Shown: positions 12,166 to 23,940, counted from the stretch's first letter. The stretch is 64,000 nucleotides of DNA from Diplolepis rosae (GCA_030998225.1 JAPYXD010000459.1:2852001-2916000); one strand, 5' to 3'. Numbers and translations are program-made. The notes: generated from the sequence alone by a model not told the origin.

Positions 12166-12640
12166 TCAGAGATGAGTTGGGAGATTGCTAAAGTAATGGA
12201 ATAAGAGAATTTCACAAAAGTGGGCTGATAAACGCGCCCTCTGAACGCGTTGCGCAAAAGGTGTACGTTGCGCGTCGGTAAATAATGAAAGTTAGAAAAT
12301 CCAGAAATGATTTACCATCAGAATTTCTTTGGAGGGGCAGCGGCGCGCGGTGCCCTTGTTTCTTCCTCGTCGCTCTTGCACGTGAGATCGGCTCGTCCCA
12401 CTTCTCCTTATTCTCCTCGCTTCCTCCATGCAATGCTATTTTTAGATTTCACGCTTTCGGTTATCGAGTCGGAATTGAGAATTGTGTATTTCTGTCGAAA
12501 CCGTGCAAAAGAGACGCGAAGCAGACGACAATTTCAAATTTACGAAATATGTTATTTAAGAAAAACCACGTTTTTTCCGATATTTTGGAAAAAATCTGCC
12601 TAAAATAAAAATCTGAAATATCATGTGAAATTTTATAAGC
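12165..12640 (+). repeat. Dispersed repeat family A, copy 1
   Basis: It starts gagatgagttgggagattgc and includes a gcgcgcggtgccc block, the run tttcggttatcgagt and the run ttacgaaatatgtt. An inverted copy lies at about 43740-44157, and its right part recurs at 57305-57440. It carries no credible ORF, so it is a non-autonomous repeat. Confidence 0.65.
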
Positions 12641-13602
12641 ATTTGAACACTTCAAAAATAGACTTTCAGTAAAATTTGATGCCAATAAATGTTCCATATT
12701 TGAATCAATATATATTTTCCTATTGAAATTTCCATACTTCTTATCAATTTTGTGCATTTAAAAACTTTTTAGTTAGAGAGATATTTTCTATTAAGAAGAG
12801 ATAAACATAAAATTCAAGTTTAAAATGTACATTCTCAGTTTTATGTTAGCAATATTTTCATCTCACATTTTTGTAGCCTAAGCACAGACTTTTCATTAAA
12901 AAAATGAAATGGTCTATGGAAAGGAAAAATTTTCTAACAGATGTGGATAAATTAAGAAGCTAAAATATGTGTTCATTAATATCTTCATATGAACATGTAA
13001 ATATTTATCGATATTAAATTTTACATAAAAATTTTTGTCCGAAGTGTGCAAATCTTGTTACAATATGACAAGATCATATGGACGAGTTCAATTTTTTTAA
13101 TGAAATATTTTGTAATTTTTAAATTGTCTGTTCTTCTGAAATCGGAGGAAGATTTGAACAGTAAACAACAAATTTTCCAATTTTTGCGTGAAACATTTTA
13201 TTTTTCGTTCTTTGTTAAAAAATATTTGATACGTATTTTTTTACTTCAATATGATATGCAAAATTTCCGAGAAATGAATTTTTGAAAATTATCGTGTTAA
13301 AAAAAGTGATCGTCTTAACTTTTTTATAACTAAAAAACTACTTATCAAAAAAATGTTAAATATTTCATCTAATATGCGGCTGATCCCAAACTTCGAAATG
13401 ACATATACTGAAAAATTGTTCCAATGAATTTTCATAAATAAATTAGCCATTTTTACAAACAAATAGAGATTGCTGAAAAAGGACCTAATTTTAAAAAAAA
13501 TTTTTTGTGGATTAATATTCCTAACACATTCCAGGATATACTGTAAAAAAATTGAAAGTGGAGAAATGAATAGTTCTTGAGTAATAAATTTGTTTATACG
13601 AC
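12641..13602. other. AT-rich DNA without recognisable gene
   Basis: Very AT-rich. Frames at 13046-13285 (plus) and 13289-13651 (minus) are F/K/I-rich translations without features. The last four bases (13599-13602, CGAC) are the target site of the following LTR element. Confidence 0.6.
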
Positions 13603-13825
13603 TGTTATAGTGAAAACTAAACTTTCTAATTTTTAAAGGTAGTGACATCAAACTGATATCACTTTGTATGTCTTTATTCTTGAGAGATGTTAGAGAAGAA
13701 CTGACGAGGCCTGCCTGAACCTCTACATATATAGACAGCTAAACCTAGGAGGGGGAGGTCATCAACCTCTACATATATGGATAACTAAACCTGGGGGAAG
13801 GAGGTCATCATCTGGCCTGGTAACA
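13603..13825 (-). repeat. 3' LTR of the 7.1-kb element
   Basis: This 223-bp copy begins TGTTACCAG and ends CACTATAACA on the minus strand, with the canonical TG...CA ends. It contains two internal near-repeats of an aacctctacatatat block. One base differs from the 5' LTR. Confidence 0.93.
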
Positions 13826-13836
13826 CTCCCCTTTTT
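13826..13836 (-). other. Polypurine tract
   Basis: On the minus strand AAAAAGGGGAG sits immediately before the 3' LTR. This is the expected primer for plus-strand DNA synthesis. Confidence 0.8.
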
Positions 13837-13861
13837 AGACATAAATTAGTCTCTTAATTTA

Positions 13862-14800
13862 CTAAATTCTTACCCTCCTTACTTTTGGTATTTCGGTGAT
13901 CACCAAGGGTTGCAAGCTAGAATTGTACGTCACGACGTTCGTCGGCGTTGTTACCTTTGTTTTTACACAGAATATACAGAGTTTTTTGGGCATACACTTT
14001 TGTATGAATTCGAGTATTTCTAATCTGTGCAGAACATAGGCTGATCCTAATCCTAGCGCTGCGTAACCTAAATAGCTTAACCAATCCATAGTTGTTTCTC
14101 TCCATGTTCTTAGTCTTCTGTTAATGGCTATTGATTTTAACATATTTTCTGCATCGTCTAGGCTTAATTTGGCTTGTCGTAATTTATTGTTATCTATGAT
14201 TTTAGGGAGACGTATTAATTTACTTTCTAAGGTTTTTAGATCGTCGTTAGAGTAACTAATGTTGTAGGTCGCATTGAATTCGTTGTAAAATTGTCCCTTT
14301 AGATTTTTGCTAAGGTACAGTGCGTCCATTCCATTATAGATTTTACAATTTGAGCCCGTTAGTAGTGAGGGTTGTTTAATCTTTAGGTGTTCTATTCCTG
14401 TTTCGCAGCTAATATCTAAATATACCTCGTTCATTAGTACTATTATGTATCCGTTTAGTACGGGTATGAAGGTTTCTTTGTGTAAAGCAAAAGTTGAAGT
14501 TTTACATTTGTTCTCTGAGTATCGCTTGAATATCGTAGCTTCGCATGTTTCACTGTCAGTCAGCCTAAGGTTTGGTTGGCTTCTTTCGCAAATTTTATAT
14601 TCGCTTATCGTCGTACATTTATTTATTGTTTCCTTGTCAGTAATTACATATGAGTCTCTAAATTTTATTAAATAGTCATGGTCGGGAATTACTGCAAAAT
14701 ATAGGTTTTGGATAGGATAAGGGATAGGTATAATATGTTTGATGGTACCCTCTTCCTGTTCTATAATGGGAATTTTGACGGTTGTAAGGTGTAGTTGGCT
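13862..14800 (-). pseudogene. Truncated envelope (errantivirus/F-type), C-terminal part
   Basis: The frame is open for about 312 codons from directly after the pol stop to a TAG at 13862. It is in the same frame as pol, separated only by the TAA at 14801-14803. There is no ATG near its beginning; the first is at 14434. The product has several Cys and N-glycosylation sites, a leucine/isoleucine-rich helical region and a transmembrane segment near the C-terminus (WLSYLGYAALGLG), followed by a basic Cys-containing tail. This matches the membrane-proximal half of gypsy-type Env. The signal peptide, cleavage site and fusion peptide region are missing, so the entry function is lost in this copy. 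Confidence 0.65.
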
Positions 14801-17800
14801 TTACAGTTGGCCATTGCCGCTATTAGAAGTACTAGAGTCCTCATCTAAAAAATAAGGCATACACTGATCTATGTGTACTCTCAGTATTTTATCTTTATTC
14901 CTAATGCGTAGATTATTATTATCTAGGTAATCTATAACTTCGTAAGGACCTTTCCAGGATTGTTCTAATTTGTTTTGTTTGGTGTTGTTAAGGATTTTGA
15001 CTAGGCTTCCAGGCTTGTATAAAGGATGTGTTCTTATTATTCCTTCATCTAATCTGTTCTTAGTTTTTTCTAATTCTACTTGGATTCTCTCTCTAGCTTT
15101 TCTGATGTTTTCCTCGTGTTTTTTCCTCCATTTTCTAATCAGATCTTGATGGGTTAAATTGGGTGAGTTTTCAATTTGAGATGGTATATTTGGTAATCTT
15201 CCAAACGTGAGTTCAAAGGGTGTGAATCCCGTGGTTTGATTTACTGTTGAATTTATTGCGAATGTTACATATTTTAGATTTTCGTCCCAGTTATTCTGAT
15301 TTTCTGCCATGCTAGTTTTGATCAGATTATTCAGGGTTGAGTGCATTCTTTCAATGTTTCCGTTGGATTGTGGATGGAATGCTGTAGTTTTAATATGTTT
15401 GATTTTCAAAGCTTTCTCAAATTGGTCCATTAACTCAGATAGAAAGTTAGACCCTTGATCAGTGAGAATAGTTTTAGGGGATCCATAAATGTAAATATAT
15501 TGTTCTATCAGAGCTTCTACTATTGCTGTTGAGGTTTCACTTTCTAACGGTATTAAAGTGGTGTATCTGGTCAATCTATCCTGAATACTAAGTATGTATT
15601 TGTTACCTCTAGGTGTAGTGGGTAACAGTCCAAAAATATCCAGTGCTATTTTATCATTTGGATTGAGGGGTATGTCGGGTATTATACTTTCTGATTGATT
15701 CTTAATTCGCGTGGTCTTTTGTAGTTGGCATATAGGGCATTTTTTGACATAGTCCTTAATGTCTTGGTCCATGTTGGTCCAAATTCCGATTCTCTTGACT
15801 TTTTCGATAGTATTTTGTTCTCCAGTGTGATCCCTATGAGCTTCTTTAATAATTTCTTTTCGTTCTTCCTTAGTTAATTCTCGGGTTGTAGAGAAACAAA
15901 TGTGGAAATTCTTATCTGGATAATAGTTTGATAGGAATTCCATTATTTCTTGAATTACTTCTCGCTCCAGAAATGTAAATAGAGGATCTCCAAAGGATAA
16001 TCTAACAATTGAGAGTTTTCTGTTAACGAATTCTTCGATAAACCAACTTAATTTATACAGCCAATCTTCTTCGTTGTACATAGGCATTTCATCCTTAGTT
16101 ACTTCTTTCCAAAGTTTGCCGATAGCGTTAGGCTTTGTTTTAATTTTGCCTTTGACTGGTTGTAGTTTCCAATTTATAAAATCCGTATATAAATTAGTAT
16201 TGTCTCCTGGTGTTTCCGTGATTTCTTCTTCCGTTTCTGTGGTTTCGTTTTCTGATGGTTCTCTCATTCGCCTCGCGGTTAATTTGATTTTTTCTTTTAA
16301 AATTTCGTCTTTTGTTATTCGCGGCGTGTCGAATGTTTCTATTTCCGGTGACTGCTCTTCCAAGCTTGGTTCTTCTTCTTCAGTACTAATTCCGGTTTTT
16401 TCCATTGCTTCTTGTAATGTGTCCTTAGTGATGGGAAAAAGTCTGGATAGACAATCCGCTACTTTATTTTCTTTTCCTTTTACATATTCTATTTCGTATT
16501 CGTATTCTTCCATACGAAGTCTCCATCGTAAAAGTCTTGAGCTAGGGTCTTTCACATTGTGTAGCCAAACTAAAGCACGGTGGTCTGTTTGAATTTTGAA
16601 TCTCTTTCCGAGAAGATATTGTCTGAGGCGTTTCATAGCCCATACAATTGCTAAAAGTTCTTTTTCAGAGGTGGTGTATTTTTCTTCGGCTTTGTTCAAT
16701 GTTCTTGATATAAAAAGACAAGGGTGCCCGTCTTGGCTCAATACTGCTCCTAATCCACAGTTGGATGCGTCCGTAGTCAGTATAAATTGTTTGGAAAAAT
16801 CAGGGAATTTTAAAACTGGTGCGATTACCAATGCGTTCTGCAAATCGTAAAATGCTTTTTCGCAGTCTGGGGTCCAATCGAATATTGTCTCTTTCTGAGT
16901 TAGCTTTGTTAAGGGTCTCGCTATAGTAGAGAAATTCTTGATGAATTTCCTATAGTAACCTGCAAGTCCTAAAAATGATTGCACATCTTTTACAGTTTTC
17001 AATGGTCTGAATTCTTTTATGCAGTTTATTTTTTCAGGGTTGGGTTTGACTCCTTCTTTGGTTATTATATGTCCAAGGTATTCTAGTTCTGGTTTAAGGT
17101 ATTCACATTTTCTCGGTTCTAATCTTAGTCCTAACTGGTAGATTCTTTCCATGACTGCTACTAAGTTCTCATTATGTTCCTGAATTGAGCTTCCGAATAT
17201 CACAATGTCATCTATGTACGCAAAGCATTTTGTTCCGATTAATCCTCTGAATGCATTATCCATCATTCTTTGGAAAGTGGCTGGTGCGTTCTTTAAACCG
17301 AAAGGCATGCGATTGTATTCGAAATGTCCTTGGGTTGTAGAAAACGCAGTGTACTTTTTGTCATCTTCCTTCATCGGGATTTGGTGGAATCCAGCTGAGA
17401 GAACGAAGGCAGAAAAGAACTTAGCTTTTCCTAAGTGATCTAGTATATCATCGATCATTGGTAATGGGTAAGCATCTTGATCCGTGTCTTCATTAATCTT
17501 TCTGTAGTCAATTACCATTCTTAATTTATTTCCTTTTTTCGGTACTATCCATAAAGGTGAGTTGTATGGTGATTGGCTTTCTCTTATAATTGAATTTTTT
17601 TATATCTTTTCTGTTTCTTCTAGGGCAAACTGTCGGTGTTTTTCGGGTAATTTGTGGGATCTTAGATTGATTATTTTTCCATTTTGAAGTACTATTTGAT
17701 GTTCGGTAAGGTTAGTACATGGAAGTGGGTCTGATTCTAACGTGAAAACTTCCGAGTATCTGGCTATCATTTTTTTGATGAATTCTCTCTGGTCTTTTTC

Positions 17801-18628
17801 TAAATGATCTAATCTTGAAGCGTTCAATAATTCATTTAGTCGAAATGTCATTTGAGGTCCATTACTTTCATTTGTGATTATTTTTAATATAGGTTCGTAG
17901 CTAATCTGGAGATTTACTTCTTTAGGGTAATCCTCATTATTTTTCAATGGGATTTTTATTTGTCCGTTTCGTATAGTGTAGAGTCCGTCGGGGATTTCCT
18001 TATCATCTATAATGATAATATCTTGATCTTCTGCGTCAGTTGAAATGGTACATATCTTTTCGGATTTTCCTGGTATGAAATCATTGCTTAGGTGCAAAGG
18101 TAGCTTTACCTTATTTAGCACGAGGTGACTGTTCGTGATCGCATATCTTGGATATTTTTCAAAGAATTTAATTCCAATTATACCTCCTTCTGGTAAGGGA
18201 AAATCGTTGGGTACTATGTAGAACACGTGTTCTTGTCCAAAAAAGTTTAATTTTGTAGAATATTTAGAGATATGCCGATCGTTACCCATTAGGAATGTTT
18301 TGTGGGTAGATTTCCTTTCGTCTCTATCATCCAATATTTCTTCTTTGATTATGTTTATAGCAGCTCCTGAGTCTACTAATAATCTGTATCTTCCAGTTTT
18401 TCTTCTGGCATCGATTGTTCGTAATCTTCCGCATATGGAAGAAATTCGGCTGATTCCTCGAAGATCAGTTGCTCCGTTATTTCTTCCTCTGTCATGTTTT
18501 CCGCTTCTGTTTCTTCCTCTTGGATTGCTCTTACCGGAGGTGGTCGCTTGATACCATGGCCTGGGGGAAAACCCTGCTTCACTTGGCACTGTGAAGATAT
18601 ATGACCTATTTTGCCGCACTTGAAGCAA
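14801..18628 (-). pseudogene. Pol polyprotein (PR-RT-RNase H-IN), one stop and mutant RT
   Basis: The pol frame runs from the gag overlap to 14801 and is interrupted only by a TAA at 17600-17602, between protease and RT. The domains are an aspartic protease (LLVDSGAAINI); RT (FHQIP, MPFGLKNAPATFQR, YIDD active site); RNase H (TTDAS, KELLAI, TDHRALVW); an acidic linker; the integrase HHCC finger (HRDH, CPICQLQK), its core with Asp (ALDIFG), Asp (LTDQGSNF) and Glu (NGNIERMH), and a GPYE C-terminal motif. The first RT catalytic Asp (the D-L-x-S-G-F-H-Q motif) is Val: codon GTT at 17402-17404. Polymerisation should therefore be abolished even without the stop. Pol is in the -1 frame relative to gag, with about 250 nt of overlap, so frameshifting is expected. 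Confidence 0.93.
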
Positions 18629-19662
18629 TTCATTTTAAATCTGTCACTCAGTGGTATGGTACTATTCTGTGCTCTAGGTGTAGTATTTGCACTGAGTCGA
18701 GGTGGTCCGGGTGATTTGGCCCATATTTTTACTGGTGGTTTGATAATTTGTCTGACAGGTTGGCTGTCTTTTAACCATGCTTCAGTTTCGATGGCTAATG
18801 CTTGAGCCTCGTTTACTGTGTTCGGTTTTAACAGACGTACCTGCATTCCAATTTCTCTTTTTAAATTTAATAAGTAACGGTTAACGGCTTCTTCTTCTTC
18901 CAATTCTATTTTAAGTCTTCGTTTAGTGGGGTTTACGTGCTGGGATTGGACTAGGTAATTTATTTCATTTGTTATTTGTCGAAACCTCGTCGTGAAGTTC
19001 TGAACCGTTTCTGTTAAGCCTTGCTTGCAGCTTTCTAATTTAGATTTTAATGAAATTAATGAACTGGTTTGTCTCAAATTTTGTCTGAGTGCCGCGTATA
19101 AATCTTCATAGGAGTTTATTTGCATATATCTAATGGCTTTTTCTGCCACGTGTGTAATTTTCTTTGCTAAAATTAAATCTAAAAGAATTTCTGGTTCTTC
19201 GCATCTTATTCTAGCTCTCTTTACCGTTTTTATAAAATCTTCTACTCCCATGTCGTCCTGACCGTTAATTGGCTTTATTGTTTCAATTGCTAACTTGGCT
19301 CCCATTTTCCGTTCCTCGTGTGGTGCTGTTGGGACAGTTGTTGGGAAAAATTGTGATTGACCGTAAATATTTTCCTGTCTTGGTCTAAATGTTTCTTTTC
19401 TTTGGAATGTTTTTTCTTCGACCGAAGAATGATCGTCTGTCGCTTCTGGTCGTTGCTGGGATTCACTATCTGTTTCTACTGTCCCTGCTCCTCCTAATTT
19501 CTTTGATAATCTTGAAATTTCATCTATCCTATTTTCGTTTTCTTTTTTCAGGGCGTTGAATGAGATAGTCAGAGTTTCCATTTGGCTGAGAACCCTTACT
19601 AGTAATTCGTCAGTGGTGTAAGAGGGGGACTGGGCCCTGACGGGAGATTGTGCTCGAGACAT
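18376..19662 (-). CDS. Gag (capsid-nucleocapsid), 428 aa
   Basis: This intact structural protein starts at the ATG at 19662. Residues 1-60 are partly coiled coil, 60-110 are low-complexity and acidic, and 120-300 are helical and capsid-like. A perfect CCHC zinc knuckle follows (Cys346, Cys349, His354, Cys359; CFKCGKIGHISSQC), then a Glu-rich tail to residue 428. Its end overlaps pol by about 250 nt in another frame, the usual Ty3/gypsy arrangement for -1 frameshifting. Unlike pol, it shows no disruption. Together with the young LTRs, this means Gag could still be made if the promoter is active. Confidence 0.9.
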   Translation of the reverse strand: MSRAQSPVRAQSPSYTTDELLVRVLSQMETLTISFNALKKENENRIDEISRLSKKLGGAGTVETDSESQQRPEATDDHSSVEEKTFQRKETFRPRQENIYGQSQFFPTTVPTAPHEERKMGAKLAIETIKPINGQDDMGVEDFIKTVKRARIRCEEPEILLDLILAKKITHVAEKAIRYMQINSYEDLYAALRQNLRQTSSLISLKSKLESCKQGLTETVQNFTTRFRQITNEINYLVQSQHVNPTKRRLKIELEEEEAVNRYLLNLKREIGMQVRLLKPNTVNEAQALAIETEAWLKDSQPVRQIIKPPVKIWAKSPGPPRLSANTTPRAQNSTIPLSDRFKMNCFKCGKIGHISSQCQVKQGFPPGHGIKRPPPVRAIQEEETEAENMTEEEITEQLIFEESAEFLPYAEDYEQSMPEEKLEDTDY

Positions 19663-20504
19663 GAGAGTGGTTGTGATTGGGAAATTTAAAGAGGATGAGT
19701 CCGTATCGTAGGATGAGTCAGTTTGATAGAGCGTGCTATCTCGGTGTTTATCAAACGCCAGTGTACCTACTTATCTATTGTTTGTGACTCGGGTGTAGAA
19801 TGTCGCGGTAAAATTTTAAATGTTTATTTTTTAATACAACAAAATGCAGTATAAGTTGCTACAAACTGCTACTGATTTTGAGGTAGTGATACTTAATTTG
19901 TTAAGGGTGGCCAGTGCTTGTGAACACACAGAGTATAGCCAACCCGATCTTGCCTCAACTTTACCTCACCTGTACCGTAGTACAGTCGCCGTGCAACGTA
20001 CGTAAAGAGGATTTATACTCTAAGGCCCAAGATCGATTGAGAAATGTTTACAATACTTTCACTTTCTAGAAGTAATGCTTACTGTGCTACTCGTGGCCTG
20101 ATGTGGGATCCGTAGACCGCCTGCCTTCCTTGACGTGTCGAAGAGATGAGTCAGCTTACTGTTGAGAACCGGTTGCCTGGCTGGGCGTTGGCTGCTTACT
20201 TACGCAGATACGTCTTCCGCCTGATTGCGGGCCTCGTTCAATTTTAATGGAATCTTTCACTGATAATTTACGTGGTATAGTGGCTACTAAATTCACCAAC
20301 TAATTTTTATTATCAGCTACTTATTCCTGTTTTCGGGCTTACCGTAGTGAAGTCCGGAGTTCTTCTTATTTTTAAAACTTCGTAAAGTTTCTTTAGCTTC
20401 TTGGGTCCGTGGATTCCAAGTCTCGCACAGGTCCGCGTTCTATGTGGATTTTCGTAGAAATTAAAAACCGAGAACTTAAGCGGATCGTGGCAGGATCGCC
20501 AAAA
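19663..20504 (-). other. 5' leader of the 7.1-kb element with primer-binding site
   Basis: This is untranslated sequence between the 5' LTR and gag. Directly after the LTR, at 20484-20501, the minus strand reads TGGCGATCCTGCCACGAT. It starts with the TGG that pairs with a tRNA 3' CCA, so it is the probable primer-binding site; I could not assign the tRNA with certainty. No upstream gene is evident. Confidence 0.7.
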
Positions 20505-20727
20505 TGTTATAGTGAAAACTAAACTTTCTAATTTTTAAAGGTAGTGACATCAAACTGATATCACTTTGTATGTCTTTATTCTTGAGAGATGTTAGAGAAG
20601 AACTGACGAGGCCTGCCTGAACCTCTACATATATAGACAGCTAAACCTAGGAGGGGGAGGTCATCAACCTCTACATATATGGATAACTAAACCTGGGGGA
20701 AGAAGGTCATCATCTGGCCTGGTAACA
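20505..20727 (-). repeat. 5' LTR of the 7.1-kb element
   Basis: This 223-bp LTR contains the promoter for the minus-strand transcript. It is identical to the 3' LTR except for one base, and is followed by the CGAC duplication at 20728-20731. Confidence 0.93.
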
Positions 20728-20731
20728 CGAC

Positions 20732-22285
20732 ACATCGAAAAATAATATGTTTGTTTCCATGTTATTTTCTTTAATGAAACAAAATACATGCAGATATAAT
20801 ATATTTTACTTTTGAATAATCAAACCTTTTATTTATACTTATATATTGAAATTTTCATTTATAATATGTTATGTATTCTGAAAGTTTTTTCAAAATGTTT
20901 TATTCTAAAGGATTTATTTTCAATTTTACTTCATACCAAATTAAAGTTAGTGTACGATTTCGTGTGCTAATTTTGATATAATTTATGTATTTTTCAAATA
21001 TTTAAACCTTTTATACTCAAACATTCAGAATCATTTTGAATTCAAAATGTTTTAATAAATTGCATTGGCTTTAGGGTCCATAAATGAAGAAGTCTATTAT
21101 AAATTAAATCAAGGGTCATTACAATTTACTATTTTAATTGTTTTAATAAAACATTGAATAATTTAAAAACATTAAACATATTAATACGTTCATAGTTACA
21201 TACTTAAGTTTAAAGAATTTGAAAATCTTTCTGTGGAAAAAAGACGTTTTCGAATGCACCGGGATTCGAGCCCGGGTATTTCGATTGCCGGTCGACTGTA
21301 TGTACATTCGTGTAAAAATATTAAATATTTTGAAAATGTATTTTACTTTATAGTAATGATTTGTCGAATTTACTTCACACCGAATAAATCTCAAAGTGCA
21401 AGATCGCATGCGAATTCAAATACCCCGTGTAGAAATTTTGATAGGGGTCTAGTGGGGCCCGACGAGTTTGCCCTATCTCTAGTCGGGATCTAGCGTGAAA
21501 AACTACTCAGGGCCCCGTCGGTAACGTAACGCTTTTGTCGAAGTGGGCGATACTAGACTTTCTAGTAGGGGTTTAGTGAGGTCAGCCCTTACACTACCCC
21601 ACCTACAAAAAAGGACACCTTTAGGGCCCTATTGGACCTCCGCATTGAATTTAAGTGCTAAAATCAGCAGAGTCACGTGACCAATTTTGTTCAGGTATCT
21701 CACTGAGAAAATAAAAAATAAAAAGGATTTTCCAGAACTGATAGAAAAAGTACAGAGGAAATACGAGTTACGACTCTAATATTTACCGTTTTTAACGGCA
21801 ACGGAGGGATATTCACTTGGAAGGTTAAGTTTACTGTTTTCACAGTAAAAAATCTGTTTTGAAGATAGGAAATTTTTTCTGAGTAAATTGACAGTATTTT
21901 TACGTTACATGTACACCGGAAAAAAATCTCAGTAGGTTTGACTACTTTTTAACTTACTTTCCGTAGTTTGTAAAGGCCCCAAAGTGTCATTTTTGAAGTT
22001 AAGTGAACTCCAGGAACATAGGTAAATCAAATAAGAGCAGTAGTTGAATCGAAGAATATTCTTAGTACATTTCAAAACTGTATATACTTTCAAGTAGACT
22101 CTAACTTACTATTTTTATATACACACCTACAAACACACACCCCCTTCTCTACACTACACAAACGCTCGTTTAGGTGGTATTAAAAATTATTCTTAACGCT
22201 GTGGGTTCGAACCCTCTCTACTTATAATTAACGCATTACTAACCTAACGACTAAGCCTCTCGGCTGCGCACGCTTGGTATAAGAG
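20732..22285. other. Intergenic DNA with dispersed repeats
   Basis: No gene. The segment 21205-21300 matches the repeat at 11350-11430. The segment 21424-21640 is a GC-richer block with ggggcccc-type motifs that recurs inverted at 39085-39330. Near 22200-22220 a GGGTTCGAACCC B-box-like sequence occurs without a foldable tRNA body. Short frames at 21143-21493 are not supported. Confidence 0.55.
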
Positions 22286-23124
22286 TGTTACGTCACAAGT
22301 ACGCAAATATACTTACTTTGATCGAAGATTCCTCGTTTTAAGTTAGGATCGAATGATCCTCGCTTAGGGATGAGGATAAGTCAATGAAAGACACAATGAT
22401 TATGAAAATAATACAAATTGAATTTATTTTACTGGTTAAAATTTCCGGATATACATTCGTTAAGACAATTCTTATATAACGTAGGCACAGGCTGGTTGGT
22501 ACGTGGGTGAGAAAGAGACAAAGAATAAAGATAGAGAGAGAGAGGTTCGGTACCTTTATGTTGAGGGTTAATCCACACGGCGGTGAGTAGTAAATACTGG
22601 ATCCCCGCAGGTGTAGTCCAAGTGTGTGAGAGAGACGGAGTTATAGGCCGCACAGGTATATTCCGTAAAGGCCGGTGATCCAAATTTATGACACTGTTCG
22701 AAGATCTTTACAAAGATCTATACAAGTCCACGGTGACTTTTACGACTCCCGAACTTTGATTTTAAATTGTCCCGGTCGAATTTTATTAATCTCAAACTCA
22801 GTGATTTTCGAAGTTAAATTGAAATGCCGCACTGGACTATTGTCGCGAGACCGGTTATAAATCCGAAGGAAAATTTAAGTGTCGAACTAGACAAAGAATT
22901 TACTGACTGCTTGCTCTTGGTGTGGGCCTCTTTTATATTTTTTTATACAAATTGACGGTCAGCAAAAATCGTGACGTAGTCATATCTTCTTAGAGGAGGA
23001 GGGGCCCTATACTGCTCCCTACTTCCCCTACTCCCTATTCCCCTTTATCGATTTTCTCATAGATTTCTAACTCAATCCAGCCTGTATGTATTATATACAT
23101 TCAAATGTGTCGCGGGATGTGACA
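22286..23124 (-). repeat. 3' LTR of the giant element
   Basis: This 839-bp LTR has about 12 differences from the 5' copy, four of them clustered near 23085-23118. Minus-strand AATAAA lies near 22428-22433 and could serve polyadenylation. An 84-codon frame without an ATG is open in both LTRs but has no gene features. Confidence 0.92.
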
Positions 23125-23135
23125 CCTCCCCCCTC
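23125..23135 (-). other. Polypurine tract of the giant element
   Basis: GAGGGGGGAGG on the minus strand abuts the 3' LTR, as required for plus-strand priming. Confidence 0.85.
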
Positions 23136-23640
23136 AGTTCGAGCGCGGTGGCAAGGCTTCCGCGATCGAATCTTCGGAAGAAGAATACATTAGTTTGTTT
23201 TGAAGAAATACATTCAAATACTTTTTTTTTGATTTAATAACAATATGTGAATGATAAATATAACATTCACTTCGACGTTTGTTCTACAATTTGTATTGTC
23301 TGCTTTTTATAATTTGATACAATCCAATATTAACATATTTTTTGGATAAAAATTTATATTATCTTAATATTTTAATTTTTTTTTATAAATTATTACATAG
23401 TTTTTTGAAATAGTTTGAACTTAGCATTAATATAAGGTTACACATGGTTTTTTTTTTTTTTTTTTTTATATATATATATCTAACTAAATACGTCAATATT
23501 ATTTTTTATACGTGAATTGGGTATTTCATGTTCGTAAATTATAAATAACATGCTGTAATACATAAAACGTAATTTTGTAATGTCATAGATCAGTGAAAAA
23601 AAATTTTAAGGGTTATTTTTATATTTTTTATTACGTAAAG
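23136..23640 (-). other. AT-rich 3' region of the giant element
   Basis: Extremely AT-rich, with a run of about 21 T (23450-23467) followed by TA repeats. No gene is recognised. It separates the last accessory gene from the polypurine tract. Confidence 0.6.
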
Positions 23641-23647
23641 GGTTCCG

Positions 23648-23940
23648 ACAGTTATGAGCTAAATTTCCTCTTTGAAAACACCTTTCACATGAATTAGTCC
23701 ATTTTTGTAGAGTTTATTTATTGATTTTATCACTTATATTATAAAATTTAGATTCCGTTATCAAGCATAGGTTAAGTTATCTTTTAAAATTTCGCAAGTC
23801 GCCTCGAATGGCGGCAGTTCCTGATGTATTCCAAGCGATTTTACTGTGTACTTTGGTATTGAAAAATCGTATTCAATACTTATTTCATTCAGTATTTGTA
23901 CTGCGCTACCCTTTGTCAAATCTCTTTGTTGCATTGCCAT
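23648..23940 (-). pseudogene. Decayed dsRBD plus zinc-knuckle protein (third copy)
   Basis: From an ATG at 23940 the frame encodes about 59 residues that look like the first half of a double-stranded-RNA-binding domain: helix AVQILNEISIEY, then strand PKYTV and a second strand FEATCEI. The conserved G-x-G/S-K-K-x-A-K helix is cut off by TGA at 23761-23763. Past a frameshift, 23648-23689 encodes a CCHC-like knuckle (C-E-R-C, ending H-N-C) in which Asn replaces the spaced His. This is the same dsRBD-then-knuckle layout as the intact gene at 27122-27706, so it is probably a degenerate paralogue. A good acceptor (TTCTTTTGCAG, AG at 23950-23951) lies 9 nt before the ATG. Confidence 0.6.

Larger units (their letters stand above)
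13603..20727 (-). mobile_element. Ty3/gypsy (errantivirus-like) LTR element, complete structure
   Basis: This is a 7,125-bp element on the minus strand. It has two 223-bp LTRs (13603-13825 and 20505-20727) that differ at a single base (ggaaggagg against ggaagaagg). The flanking 4-bp duplication CGAC is perfect (13599-13602, 20728-20731). Order in the sense direction is 5' LTR, primer site, leader of about 840 nt, gag, pol, truncated env, polypurine tract, 3' LTR. The near-identical LTRs and intact target duplication imply a recent insertion. Even so, pol has a stop and a lost catalytic residue and env lacks its N-terminal half, so it probably moved using proteins from another copy. Confidence 0.93.

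Noticed and set aside
21250..21300. Possible tRNA gene with an ATTCGAGCCC T-arm
   Set aside because: Only the T-arm/B-box-like part is present; no acceptor, D- or anticodon arms could be folded around it, and the same block recurs as a repeat at 11350-11430.
22190..22225. GGGTTCGAACCC as a tRNA T-arm
   Set aside because: A perfect B-box sequence, but the upstream 60 nt do not form D and anticodon arms; at best a tRNA-derived repeat fragment.
22429..22683. 84-codon ORF conserved in both LTRs (also 37971-38225)
   Set aside because: The frame starts with TTG, has no features, and its conservation is explained by LTR identity.
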